NCBI RefSeq assembly: GCF_001894925.1
Contig: NZ_BCXD01000006.1
Span: 186,001 to 250,000, forward strand
DNA: 64,000 bases
Source: Rhodococcus rhodnii NBRC 100604
GTDB taxonomy: Bacteria > Actinomycetota > Actinomycetes > Mycobacteriales > Mycobacteriaceae
Reading direction: 5' to 3'
Both the position numbers and the translations under genes were made by a program. The notes below the pieces were generated by a model. That model did not search any database. It saw nothing but the letters and a program-made list of their open reading frames with translations, and was not told the origin of the DNA. This document shows, one piece after another, positions 35,783 through 44,899 of this stretch (its first letter is position 1; each line of letters starts with the position of its first letter).

Positions 35783-37213
35783 ATGCCCGCAACTGCGTCT
35801 TCCGAACGTCTGCCGCAGCGGTTGCGGCTGTCGTCGCGGGCGCTCGCGCACGCCGTTGCGCCGCGGACGTGGTCCGACGCCGCGAAGGTCGCCCACGCGG
35901 ATGCGACGCTCGCCGTCGGGGTGCGCGTCGGCATCGCCGTCGCCGTCGTCATGGTCGTCGCCGGCCTCGCCGGGTATCCGAACCTCGCGGGATTCGCCGC
36001 GCTCGGAGCCCTCGTGTCGGCGTTCGCGCGCTACGAGCCCTACCCGCGGCTCGGGTGGAAGGTCGGCATCATCGGCGTCGGGGTCGTCGTCTTCGTCGCG
36101 GCAGGCGCGGGACTCGGCCTGCTCGGTGTGCCGGCATCGGTCGAGATCGGGCTCATGGGAATCGCGTGCGGCGTCGCGGTGCTGCTCGTCGGCGTCTATC
36201 GCGTCACCGGCCCCGGGCCCGTCGTCATGATCTTCGCCGCCACTGCCGCGGTCGGCTCGTCCGGCAGCGTCGCTGCGCTGGCCGGCATCGTTCTCGCGTC
36301 GGCGGTCGGCACCGTCGTCGGCTGGCTCGCCGCGATGGCGCCGTGGGTGCTGTATCCGATGGGCCCCGCCCGGCTCGCGACGGCGCGGGCACTCGCCGCG
36401 CTCGCCAGGGTCGAGCGCGGCGCGAGCGACGAGGACGTCGCCGCGGCCGTCCGCGCCGTCGACGCCGCACGGGACGTCGTGGCCGCGAGCGGCTCACGTC
36501 ATCGCGCCTACGGCGAGCGGCTCGAGACCCTTCTCGACGACGTTGCGGTGCTGCTCGACCGGTGGAGCCACGAACCCGACGATCGCCGTCGCGCACATCT
36601 CGCGTCCCACGAGGCCGAACTCCGCCGGCTCAAGAGCCGCACCGAACTCTCGGGATTCGTCGGTACGACACACCAACTCTCGCCCCGATTCGGTTTTCTC
36701 CGCGATCACGCGCCGCGGTGGCGCTCGCGTGAGCTCCTGCTCGCGGCCGTCCGCTCGACGATCGCGGCGCTCGTCGCGGGATGGCTCGCGCTCGGAGTGG
36801 GCCTCGACCACCCGCTGTGGGCGTCGATGGGCGCGATGGCGGCACTGCAGGGAATCGACTTCACCCACACCGTCCACCGTGCGATCCAGCGTCTCGCGGG
36901 CAACATCGTCGGTGCCCTGCTCGCCGCCGGGCTGATCGGAGCCCAGCTCGGTTTCTGGCCCACCGTCGCGGTGGTCGTCGTCCTGCAGGCCGTCGCCGAG
37001 ATCGTGGTCCTGCGCAACTACGCGCTCACCTCCGTCGCCGTGACGGCGATGGCGCTGCTGCTCACCGGGTTCGGCGCGCACATCACTCCCGACGTCGCGA
37101 TCAGCCGTGTCGCGGACACCCTCGTCGGTGTCGTCGTGGGCGTGGTCGCGGCGGCCCTGACGATCAGTCGTTCCGACCGGATCACGCGCTCGCACAGCAG
37201 AATCGGAATGTGA
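35783..37213 (+). CDS. FUSC-family membrane transporter
   Basis: The 476-residue protein has two sets of membrane helices (about 45-175 and 330-465) around a cytoplasmic helical region, as in fusaric-acid-resistance/aromatic-acid efflux (FUSC) proteins. The second set includes DHPLWASMGAMAALQG, the conserved FUSC stretch. It probably exports an aromatic or organic acid. An ATG at 35774 is in frame but would overlap the -10; ATG 35783 fits a leaderless mRNA. Its promoter carries the palindrome above. Confidence 0.87.
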   Translation: MPATASSERLPQRLRLSSRALAHAVAPRTWSDAAKVAHADATLAVGVRVGIAVAVVMVVAGLAGYPNLAGFAALGALVSAFARYEPYPRLGWKVGIIGVGVVVFVAAGAGLGLLGVPASVEIGLMGIACGVAVLLVGVYRVTGPGPVVMIFAATAAVGSSGSVAALAGIVLASAVGTVVGWLAAMAPWVLYPMGPARLATARALAALARVERGASDEDVAAAVRAVDAARDVVAASGSRHRAYGERLETLLDDVAVLLDRWSHEPDDRRRAHLASHEAELRRLKSRTELSGFVGTTHQLSPRFGFLRDHAPRWRSRELLLAAVRSTIAALVAGWLALGVGLDHPLWASMGAMAALQGIDFTHTVHRAIQRLAGNIVGALLAAGLIGAQLGFWPTVAVVVVLQAVAEIVVLRNYALTSVAVTAMALLLTGFGAHITPDVAISRVADTLVGVVVGVVAAALTISRSDRITRSHSRIGM

Positions 37214-37287
37214 TCGCCGAACCGCTCATGTCGCGGCGGCACGTCGGATACTCTGCGGTTCGATCGCACCGACGGAAGGCGGAGCCG

Positions 37288-38775
37288 ATGCCGACTCGCG
37301 GGAGGACTCCGCGCTTGCGGAGATGGCGCAGCATCGCGGGGGTCGCCGCCGTCGCGAGCGTCGGGTCAGCGTTTCTCGTTCCGGCCGCGGCCGGGGCGGA
37401 GGAGTCCGACGGCGTGCCGGGCGCCGGTCCGTGTGCGTCGGACGTCTCCAACGAGGTGGGCTCGATCATCCCCGAGGAGCTCGACATTCCCATCCCGTAT
37501 CCGGCGATCACGACGGTGCCGTACCCCGCACCCGAGCCGCCGCAGGAGCGTTACGACCCCGGGCCGCTGCCGCCCGATCCGTGCACCGACCCGTGCCCGG
37601 ATCTCACCGATGACGATCAGCGCCCGTCGAATCTGTCGAGCGAGATCGGGATTCCGCGGCTCGGCCTCGATTTCAACCCCTTCTATTTCGGTATCCCCGT
37701 CCCGGGGCCCGAGCAGGAGTTGCCGCCCCCGCCGCCCGAGGCCGACCCGCCCGTCGAGGCCGCGCCCCGCGCGCCCGCGCCGTCGCGACCCGTCGTCGGC
37801 GACGTCACTCGTGTGTCGAAGGTGACCGGCGAGGGCTCGATCAGCCGCACGCACAAGCGGTATCAGGTGTACGGCACCGACCTCGGCATCATGTGGGAGA
37901 CGCAACCCGGGCAGGTCGCCGTCGCGTTCGGCGACACCGTCGGCAAGGGTTTCCATCCGCCCGGCGGGCAGGGCGGCGACTGGCGCAGCAACGTGCTCGG
38001 GTTCTCCACCGACCGCAATCTCGCCAACGGCATGACGCTCGACTCGATGGTGCAGGACAGCCGCTGCCACGCAGCCGAACTGCTCAGCAGCCGCAAACTC
38101 GACAACGTCGAGATCACGACCATCCCGACGTCGGGCTTCGCCGTCGGCGACCGGCAGTACATGAGCTACATGTCGATCCGCACGTGGAACTCGATTCCTG
38201 CGACGTGGTGGACGAACCACGGCGGCATCGCGTACTCGGACGACGGCGGCTCGACCTGGACCAAGGATCCGTACGCCAAGTGGGAGAACATCTTCGGCGT
38301 CACCAAGTTCCAGGTGCAGGCGATGGTGCCGCACGAGGGCTACGTCTACATGTTCGGAACGCCCAACACCCGGCTCGGTTCGGTGGGGCTCGCCCGCGTG
38401 CCCGAGGACCAGGTTTTGAACAAGTCCGCGTACCAGTACTGGCAGAACGACGTGTGGACTCCGGTGGCCGACTACACCGAAGCCTCCACGATCGTCTCGG
38501 CGCCCGTCGCGGAACTCTCCGTCCGCTTCGACGAGGCCAGCGGCAAGTGGCAGATGTCGTACCTCGACACTTCCAAGGCCGCCATCTCGCTACGCGAGTC
38601 GGACACTCCGCAGGGTGCGTGGACCGACAGCGTGCCGATGGTGAGCGCCCTCGAATATCCCGAGCTCTACGGCGGATTCATCCATCCGTGGTCGACCGGG
38701 CGCGACCTGTACTTCACGATGTCGACGTGGTCGGACTACAACGTCTTCCTCATGCGCGCCGACGTGACGCGCTGA
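37288..38775 (+). CDS. Exported DUF4185 domain protein with proline-rich linker
   Basis: The 495-residue protein has a twin-Arg-containing basic start and a hydrophobic signal segment ending in AAAGAEE (about 35), a Pro-rich region with PPPPPE (about 140-165) and a C-terminal DUF4185 beta-propeller-like domain (about 185-490). In mycobacteria-related bacteria such proteins are secreted; the fold suggests carbohydrate binding or arabinan processing. ATG at 37288 follows GGAG. Its 3' end overlaps the BASS transporter gene by 40 bp, tail to tail. Confidence 0.85.
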   Translation: MPTRGRTPRLRRWRSIAGVAAVASVGSAFLVPAAAGAEESDGVPGAGPCASDVSNEVGSIIPEELDIPIPYPAITTVPYPAPEPPQERYDPGPLPPDPCTDPCPDLTDDDQRPSNLSSEIGIPRLGLDFNPFYFGIPVPGPEQELPPPPPEADPPVEAAPRAPAPSRPVVGDVTRVSKVTGEGSISRTHKRYQVYGTDLGIMWETQPGQVAVAFGDTVGKGFHPPGGQGGDWRSNVLGFSTDRNLANGMTLDSMVQDSRCHAAELLSSRKLDNVEITTIPTSGFAVGDRQYMSYMSIRTWNSIPATWWTNHGGIAYSDDGGSTWTKDPYAKWENIFGVTKFQVQAMVPHEGYVYMFGTPNTRLGSVGLARVPEDQVLNKSAYQYWQNDVWTPVADYTEASTIVSAPVAELSVRFDEASGKWQMSYLDTSKAAISLRESDTPQGAWTDSVPMVSALEYPELYGGFIHPWSTGRDLYFTMSTWSDYNVFLMRADVTR

Positions 38776-39659
38776 TCCGGGGCGGGCGCGAGGTCACCGC
38801 GCCGGTGGGCGACGCGAGAGACGACAGCACCGAAGATCGCGGCGAGCGGGAACATCACGACGCCGTACACGGCTGCGGGGACGGCGATCTCGGTGGAACC
38901 GAGGATGCCGATCGCGATCGTGATGGCGAGCGTGCTGTTGTGGATCCCGATCTCCATCGAGCAGGCGATCGACTGCGGATAGGCACTGCCGAGCGCCCGC
39001 GGCACGATGTATCCGATCGACAGGCTCAGCAGGCAGAAGAGCGTCGTCACGACGCCGACGGCCGCGAGGTAGCCGCCGATCGAGGCGCGCTCAGCGACGA
39101 GCGTTGCGACGACGACGCCCGCGAGGATCACCGCGGACGCGATCCGGACGGGCTTGTCCATCCTGTCGGCGAACCGCTGCGAGAGGTGACGGACCACCAT
39201 GCCGGCCGCGACGGGGACGAGGACCACCGCGAACACCTGCACGACCTTCGAGAACTGCAGGCCGAGCGACCCTTCGCCGCTGCCGTCGAAGTAGACGAGC
39301 GCGAAGTTCGTGACGACGGGAACCGTCACGACGGCGATCACCGAGTTGAGCGCCGTGAGCGAGATGTTGAGCGCGACGTCGCCGCGGAACAGGTGGCTGA
39401 AGAGGTTCGCTGTCGTCCCGCCCGGTGACGCGGCGAGCAGCATGAGCCCGACGGCGAGCAGTGGCGGCAGATCGAACACGATCGCGAGACCGAACGCGAT
39501 CGCGGGCAGAACGAGCAACTGGCAGGTGAGAGCGACGAGTACGACGCGGGGCGCCGTCGCGACGCGGCGGAAGTCGCCGACCGTCAGCGACAGGCCCAGC
39601 CCGAACATGATGATCGCGAGGGCGGCGGGCAGGCCCACCGAGGTGAGTGCGGAGTCCAT
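38736..39659 (-). CDS. Bile acid:sodium symporter (BASS) family transporter
   Basis: The 307-residue protein has about nine or ten membrane helices and the BASS motifs LAASPGGTTANLFSHLFRGD (about 78-97) and EIGIHNSTLAITIA (about 240-253), which form the crossover sodium-site regions. It takes up an organic anion with Na+. ATG at 39659 follows GGGAG. The KstD-like flavoprotein gene upstream on the same strand is 103 bp away, so a link to sterol or bile-acid-like substrates is possible but unproven. Confidence 0.88.
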   Translation of the reverse strand: MDSALTSVGLPAALAIIMFGLGLSLTVGDFRRVATAPRVVLVALTCQLLVLPAIAFGLAIVFDLPPLLAVGLMLLAASPGGTTANLFSHLFRGDVALNISLTALNSVIAVVTVPVVTNFALVYFDGSGEGSLGLQFSKVVQVFAVVLVPVAAGMVVRHLSQRFADRMDKPVRIASAVILAGVVVATLVAERASIGGYLAAVGVVTTLFCLLSLSIGYIVPRALGSAYPQSIACSMEIGIHNSTLAITIAIGILGSTEIAVPAAVYGVVMFPLAAIFGAVVSRVAHRRGDLAPAPDQRVTSARMRKTL

Positions 39660-39762
39660 GGGTTCTCCCGGGGGAACGAAGTGCGCATCGTCTTCGGACG
39701 ATTCGGACGATTGTGACTCAGTTCACTTCGTGTGGCAACGCGGGGGTCCCGGACTCCGAAAG

Positions 39763-41415
39763 TCAGACGCTCCGCGCCGCCGCCCGCCCGGCCGCGCGGC
39801 CCGAGAAGATGCAGCCGCCGAGGAACGTCCCCTCGAGCGCCGCGTACCCGTGGACGCCGCCGCCGCCGAACCCGGCGACCTCGCCCGCGGCGTACAGGCC
39901 GGGGAACGCGCTGCCGTCGGGCCGCATCACGCGGGACTCCAGATCCGTCTCGAGGCCGCCGAGGGTCTTGCGGGTCAGCAGGTGCAACCGGACGGCGATG
40001 AGCGGCCCGTTCGCGGGGTCGAGGATCGCGTGCGGCGCCGCGACGCGGCTGAGCTTCTCGGTGAAGACGCCGCGCGCGTTGTGGATCGCCATGACCTGGA
40101 AGTCCTTGGCGTACTTGTTGTACACCTGACGGTCGCGAGCGACGATCTGCCGTTCGAGGTCGTCGTGGTCGACGAGCGGCGTCTCGGTGAGGGCGTTCAT
40201 GCCCTCGACGAGGTCGCGGAGATTGTCCCGCACGACGAAGTCGGCGCCGTGCTGCTTGAACGCCTCGACCGGCCCCGGCGCGCCCTTCTTGAGCCGCTGC
40301 GAGAGCAGCGCGAGATCGCGCCCGGTGAGATCGGGATTCTGTTCGGATCCCGAGAGCGCGAACTCCTTCTCGATGATCTTCTGCGACAGGACGAACCACG
40401 TGTGGCGGTGCCCGGTCGTCATGATGTGCGAGAGCGTGCGCATCGTGTCGAAGCCTGGGAAGATCGGGACGGGCAACCGCTTGCCGGTCGCGTCGAACCA
40501 CATCGACGACGGCCCGGGGATGATCCTGATGCCGTGTCCGGGCCAGATGGGATCCCAGTTGGTGATGCCCTCGGTGTAGTGCCACATCCGGTCGCGGTTG
40601 ACGATCGCGCCGCCGGCGTTCTCGGTGATCTCGAGCATTCTGCCGTCGACGTGTGCGGGGACGCCCGTGAGCATCTGCTCGGGCGGCTCACCCAGGCGTG
40701 CGGGCCAGTTCTGGCGCACCAGTTCGTGATTGCCGCCGATGCCGCCGGACGTCACGACGACGGCGGGAGCCGAGAACTCGAACTCGCCCACCACCTCGCG
40801 GGAGGACGCGACACCACGCGGCTCCGCGGACGGCGCGAGCACGCCGCCGCGCACGCCGGTCGCCACTCCGTCGGTGACGACGATCTCGTCGACGCGGTGA
40901 CGGTGCGCGAAGCGGACGAGGCCACGCGCCTGCGCCTCGAGCACGGGCCCACGGAACACGTCCACGACGCCTGGCCCGGTGCCCCACGTGATGTGGAAGC
41001 GGGGCACGGAATTGCCGTGCCCCTCGGCGGTTCCGTCGCCGCGCTCGGCCCAGCCGACGTTCGGCATGAGCCGCAGGCCGAGTTCGTGGAGGTAGCTGCG
41101 CTTCTCGCCCGACGCGAAATCGACGTACGCCTGCGCCCAGCGCCGCGGCCAGTGGTCCTCGCGTTCGCGATCGAAGCCCGCGGTGCCGAGCCAATCCGCC
41201 ATCGCGAGGTCGAAGGAGTCCTTGATGCCGAGGCGGCGCTGCTCGGGGCTGTCGACGAGGAAGAGGCCGCCGAGCGACCAGAACGCCTGCCCGCCGAGAT
41301 TCGCCTCGTTCTCCTGATCGACGACGAGGACCTTCTTGCCCGCCTTCGTCAGCTCGTACGTCGCGACGAGCCCCGCAAGGCCGGCACCCACGACGATCGC
41401 ATCGGCATCTGTCAC
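39763..41415 (-). CDS. FAD-binding dehydrogenase of the fumarate reductase/KstD superfamily
   Basis: The 550-residue protein begins with IVVGAGLAGLVATYELTKAG and the DQENEANLGGQAFWSLGG segment, and ends with GLYAAGEVAGFGGGGVHGYAALEGTFLGG. This is the actinobacterial FAD-binding dehydrogenase group close to M. tuberculosis Rv0785, related to KstD but with a different C-terminal block. It would oxidise or reduce a C=C bond. GTG at 41415 has AGGAG five bases upstream. It follows the TetR gene by 13 bp. Confidence 0.88.
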   Translation of the reverse strand: MTDADAIVVGAGLAGLVATYELTKAGKKVLVVDQENEANLGGQAFWSLGGLFLVDSPEQRRLGIKDSFDLAMADWLGTAGFDREREDHWPRRWAQAYVDFASGEKRSYLHELGLRLMPNVGWAERGDGTAEGHGNSVPRFHITWGTGPGVVDVFRGPVLEAQARGLVRFAHRHRVDEIVVTDGVATGVRGGVLAPSAEPRGVASSREVVGEFEFSAPAVVVTSGGIGGNHELVRQNWPARLGEPPEQMLTGVPAHVDGRMLEITENAGGAIVNRDRMWHYTEGITNWDPIWPGHGIRIIPGPSSMWFDATGKRLPVPIFPGFDTMRTLSHIMTTGHRHTWFVLSQKIIEKEFALSGSEQNPDLTGRDLALLSQRLKKGAPGPVEAFKQHGADFVVRDNLRDLVEGMNALTETPLVDHDDLERQIVARDRQVYNKYAKDFQVMAIHNARGVFTEKLSRVAAPHAILDPANGPLIAVRLHLLTRKTLGGLETDLESRVMRPDGSAFPGLYAAGEVAGFGGGGVHGYAALEGTFLGGCIFSGRAAGRAAARSV

Positions 41416-41428
41416 TGCGTCTCCTGTG

Positions 41429-42058
41429 TCACTGCGGTTCTCGGATCGGCCGAAGGTAGGACCGGGCGACGCGAACGAACAGATCGCGCCGAAGATCGTG
41501 CGGACGATCCGTCGCCGGATGCACGACGCACTGCACGCGGGTTCCGTCGTGGACGGCGACGAGGGCGCGCGCGAACAGCGCGGGGTCGCCGTCGATCGTC
41601 GCGTTCATCGCTTCGGCGACGGAGGTGAGGATGCGGGCGATCGTGCGGGCGATGACGTCCTCGCGCAGCGACAGCGCGGCGAGCAGGTCCGGATCGCGCA
41701 GTGCGTGGGCCGTGAACTCGGAATCGACACGGAACCAACGACTGTCGAGCGACACGGCACCGAGGACGGCGTCGACGATCGCGGGGATCGGGTCGGACGC
41801 CGAGCCGAGACGCGGCACCACCTCGGCGGCGGTGCGTTCGAGGTCGGCCATGAGCGTCGTCGACTGCTGTTCCCACATCGCGAAGAACAGTTCGTCGAGG
41901 CTCGAGAAGTTGGAGTAGAACGCGCCGCGCGTGAACCCGGCGCGTTCGCAGACCTGCTCGACGGTCGAGTGCCCGAAACCACGCTCGGCGAACACGTCGA
42001 GCGTTGCCTCGAGCAGTTTTGCCCGAGTGTCGTCGCGTCGTCGTGTCGAAACCTTCAC
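41429..42058 (-). CDS. TetR-family transcriptional regulator
   Basis: The 209-residue protein has a TetR N-terminal domain: LLEATLDVFAERGFGHSTVE and CERAGFTRGAFYSNFSSLDE (about 15-60). The ligand domain is not assignable. GTG 42058 is chosen; a TTG three codons earlier is the other choice. It is the first gene of an operon with the FAD dehydrogenase. A palindrome just before its start overlaps the likely -10, so it is probably self-repressing. Confidence 0.88.
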   Translation of the reverse strand: MKVSTRRRDDTRAKLLEATLDVFAERGFGHSTVEQVCERAGFTRGAFYSNFSSLDELFFAMWEQQSTTLMADLERTAAEVVPRLGSASDPIPAIVDAVLGAVSLDSRWFRVDSEFTAHALRDPDLLAALSLREDVIARTIARILTSVAEAMNATIDGDPALFARALVAVHDGTRVQCVVHPATDRPHDLRRDLFVRVARSYLRPIREPQ

Positions 42059-42067
42059 AAAGTGCAA

Positions 42068-42085
42068 CGATACATTCGCGTATCG
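42068..42085 (-). promoter_or_regulatory. Palindromic operator of the TetR / FAD-dehydrogenase operon
   Basis: CGATACATTCGCGTATCG has perfect 6-bp arms around a 6-bp centre. On the minus strand TATCGT inside it forms a -10 ending 8 bases before the GTG at 42058. A repressor here would cover the transcription start. The MFS gene at 42111-43445 ends 25 bp away and points the same direction. Confidence 0.55.
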
Positions 42086-42110
42086 GACCCGGCAAGGAAC
42101 GCGCGAGCGA

Positions 42111-43445
42111 TCAGCGGCCCGTCGTCAGGTGCAGATCCTCGTTTCGGATCGCCGACGTCGCGACCACCGAGACGACCGCCGTCAGGACGAGATACAGGCA
42201 CGCGAACCAGGGCGATCCGCCGCCCGCGGCGATCAGCGCGGTGAGGATCATCGGAGTGAGGCCCGAGGCGTAGACCCCCGAGAATTGATAGACGACCGAC
42301 AGTCCGGTGTAGCGGATCTCCGCCGGATAGAGCGAGGCGTACAACGTGCCCTGTGCCCCGTAGAACACCGAGTGCACCACGCCGAACACCACGACCATCG
42401 CCACCGTGAACCACGCGAGGTTCTCCGTCCCGAACAGTGCGAAGACGGGGAACACCAGTACGCCGTACGCCGCGATGCCGACGAGATACATCTGCCGTGC
42501 GCCGAACCTGTCGGTGAGCACGCCCGACACCGGGATCAGCGCCGCCATCACGAGCGCCGCGAGCGTCACGACGAGCAGAACCGGGACGCGGTCGAACGCG
42601 AGGGTGCCCGTCGCGTACGTGATCGCGAAGACACCCCACGTGTTGAACGCCGCTCCCTCGCCCCAGCGCGACAGCATGCCGAGCACGGTCGTGCGGGTGT
42701 TCGGTTTCCGGAAGGTGTCGCGGATGGGCATCGAGCTCTGCTTGGAGAGCTCGGTCACCTCCTGGAACGCGGGCGTCTCGTCGACCTTGAGCCGCACCAC
42801 GAATCCGACGACGACGAGAACGAGGCTGAGCAGGAACGCGATTCGCCATCCGTACGCGAGGAACTGCTCGTCGTCGAAGACGACCTGGAGGATCGCGAAC
42901 ACGAGCGTCCCCAGCGCGAGGCCCAGTGCGAGACCGACCTGGGGGATCGACCCGAAGAGCCCGCGCTTGCCCTTCGGGCTGTGCTCGACGGAGAGCAGCA
43001 CCGCGCCCGCCCATTCACCACCGATCGCGAAACCCTGTGCGACACGGAGAATCAGCAGCAACAGCGGTGCCAGGACACCGATCTGCTCGTGCGTCGGGAG
43101 CACACCCATGAGCGCCGTCGCGATGCCCATGAGGAACATCGTGAGCGCCAGCGTCTTCTTGCGGCCGATCCGATCGCCGATGTGACCGAAGACGACACCG
43201 CCGATCGGGCGCACGACGAAGCCGACGGCGAACGTCGCGAACGCGAGCATCGTTCCGACGAACGAACTCTCGTCCGGGAAGAACAACTGGTTGAACACGA
43301 GCGCGGCGGCGGTCGCGTAGAGGAAGAAGTCGTACCACTCGACGGTCGTCCCGAGCAGGCTGGCGGCGGTGACGGTGCGGAGCCGCTTGCGGCGTTCGTA
43401 CTCGCTCTCGCCCTCCGGCTGTGTGGACCGGGTGGTGACAGACAT
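42111..43445 (-). CDS. MFS transporter, metabolite:H+ symporter family
   Basis: The 444-residue protein has twelve membrane helices with the MHS motifs TVEWYDFFLYATAAALVF at helix 1, GHIGDRIGRKKTLALTM in loop 2-3 and FAIGGEWAGAVLLSVEHSP at helix 4. It imports an organic acid, related to ShiA/ProP/KgtP types. ATG at 43445 follows GAGG. It lies upstream of TetR on the same strand and may deliver the substrate of the FAD dehydrogenase, but the TetR promoter separates them. Confidence 0.9.
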   Translation of the reverse strand: MSVTTRSTQPEGESEYERRKRLRTVTAASLLGTTVEWYDFFLYATAAALVFNQLFFPDESSFVGTMLAFATFAVGFVVRPIGGVVFGHIGDRIGRKKTLALTMFLMGIATALMGVLPTHEQIGVLAPLLLLILRVAQGFAIGGEWAGAVLLSVEHSPKGKRGLFGSIPQVGLALGLALGTLVFAILQVVFDDEQFLAYGWRIAFLLSLVLVVVGFVVRLKVDETPAFQEVTELSKQSSMPIRDTFRKPNTRTTVLGMLSRWGEGAAFNTWGVFAITYATGTLAFDRVPVLLVVTLAALVMAALIPVSGVLTDRFGARQMYLVGIAAYGVLVFPVFALFGTENLAWFTVAMVVVFGVVHSVFYGAQGTLYASLYPAEIRYTGLSVVYQFSGVYASGLTPMILTALIAAGGGSPWFACLYLVLTAVVSVVATSAIRNEDLHLTTGR

Positions 43446-43578
43446 GGAAGGAACCTCGTCGGAGTCGGCGGGTGATGACCGGCCGACGCTACGAGTGCGT
43501 GTCTCCGCATGTCGAGAGTAGAAATCATCGTGAACACAACCCTCGCCTCGCGCGCGTCGGTGGTGGTCTCATGATCGG

Positions 43579-44744
43579 GTGTCTGCACATTTCCACTGGT
43601 TCCTGCCCACGTACGGCGACTCGCGCAATCTCATGGCCGGCGGCCACGGAAGCTCGATGTCCGGCGATCGCCCCGCGACGCTGCGGTACCTGAACCAGAT
43701 CGGGGCGGCGGCCGAGGTGAACGGCTTCGAGGCCGTCCTCACGCCGACCGGTGCGTGGTGCGAGGACGCGTGGCTGACCACCGCGATGATGATCGACACG
43801 ACCGAGACCCTGAAGTTCCTGGTCGCCGTGCGTCCGGGACTCATGAGCCCGACGCTCGCCGCGCAGATGGCCGCGACCTTCCAGTGGCAGTCGCGTGGGC
43901 GGCTCCTGGTCAACGTCGTGACGGGTGGCGAGGACCACGAACAGCGACAGTTCGGCGACTTCCTGGGCAAGGACGCGCGTTACGCACGGTGCGGCGAGTT
44001 CCTCGACGTCGTGCGTCGGCTGTGGGCGAGCCCGGATCCCGTGAGCTTCTCGGGCACGCACGTCACCGTCGAGAACGCGCAGTTGCAGCGTCGTCCCGAC
44101 CCGGCCCCGCCCATCTTCTTCGGCGGGTCGTCGCCGGCCGCGGGCACGGTAGCGTCGCAGTTCGCCGACACCTACCTGACCTGGGGCGAGCCGCCGGCGC
44201 AGGTCGCGGGCAAGATCGCGTGGATCCGTGATCTCGCGGACGCCGCAGGCCGCACCCTCGACTACGGAATCCGTCTGCACGTGATCAGCCGAGACACCTC
44301 CGAGCAGGCGTGGGCCGAGGCGGACCGGCTGCTGTCGGCGCTCGACCCGAAGACCGTCGAGCAGGCGCAGGCGGCGCTCGCGCGCTCGGCGTCGGAGGGG
44401 CAGAAGCGCATGCTCGCGCTGCACGGTGGTGGCGAGGGTTTCCGCGCGGGCGTGGACGCGCGCCACTTCGAGATCGCACCCAACCTGTGGTCGGGCGTCG
44501 GGCTCGTGCGCGGCGGCGCGGGGACCGCACTCGTCGGATCGCACGAGGAGGTCGCGGACCGCATCGCCGAGTACGTGTCATCGGCCTCGACCACTTCATC
44601 CTGTCGGGATACCCCCACATCGAGGAGGCGTACCACTTCGGTGAGGGCGTGCGGCCGATCCTCGAACGACGGGGCATCGCCGCGCCGTCCGGCGTCGTCG
44701 ACGAGTTCGGCGGTGCCGGGGCCTTCCTCGCGTCGTCGCGCTGA
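43579..44744 (+). pseudogene. ssuD: Alkanesulfonate-monooxygenase-like LLM flavoprotein, frameshifted near 44576
   Basis: The frame from GTG 43579 encodes an SsuD-like FMNH2-dependent monooxygenase: FHWFLPTYGDSRNLMAGG, RLLVNVVTGGEDHEQRQFGDF and PPIFFGGSSPAAG. It loses homology after EEVADRIAEYV (44577). The remaining SsuD C-terminus, VIGLDHFILSGYPHIEEAYH and onward, is encoded intact one frame over and stops at 44744. Restoring one base (GTGTC to GTCGTC near 44576) gives a 388-residue protein, the normal SsuD size. Either a real inactivating deletion or a sequencing error. Without repair the unshifted frame adds about 74 unrelated residues. No ssuABC transporter is adjacent. Confidence 0.85.
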
Positions 44745-44762
44745 CCGCGGCCTCGTCATCGA

Positions 44763-44804
44763 AGTATTCGGATATCTAGTTTCGTTGCTAGAGAGCTGAA
44801 TACT
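44763..44804. repeat. 42-bp palindromic element, copy 1
   Basis: Arms of 17 bases (AGTATTCGGATATCTAG and CTAGAGAGCTGAATACT, 14 of 17 paired) flank an 8-base centre. It starts 18 bases after the ssuD-like stop and 96 bases before the next gene. The same 42-bp span, with the same outer AGTAT/ATACT, inner CTAG pair and 8-base centre, recurs at 50566-50607. It could act as a terminator hairpin, although no U-run follows. Confidence 0.7.
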
Positions 44805-44899
44805 CCGGTGTGTTCGGGGTCGGCTGAGGGTCAACCCCGAGTCGAAGACCGGGGCCGAGCCTGGATGCGGCGGGAATCCGCACGCACGACGCTGGATGA

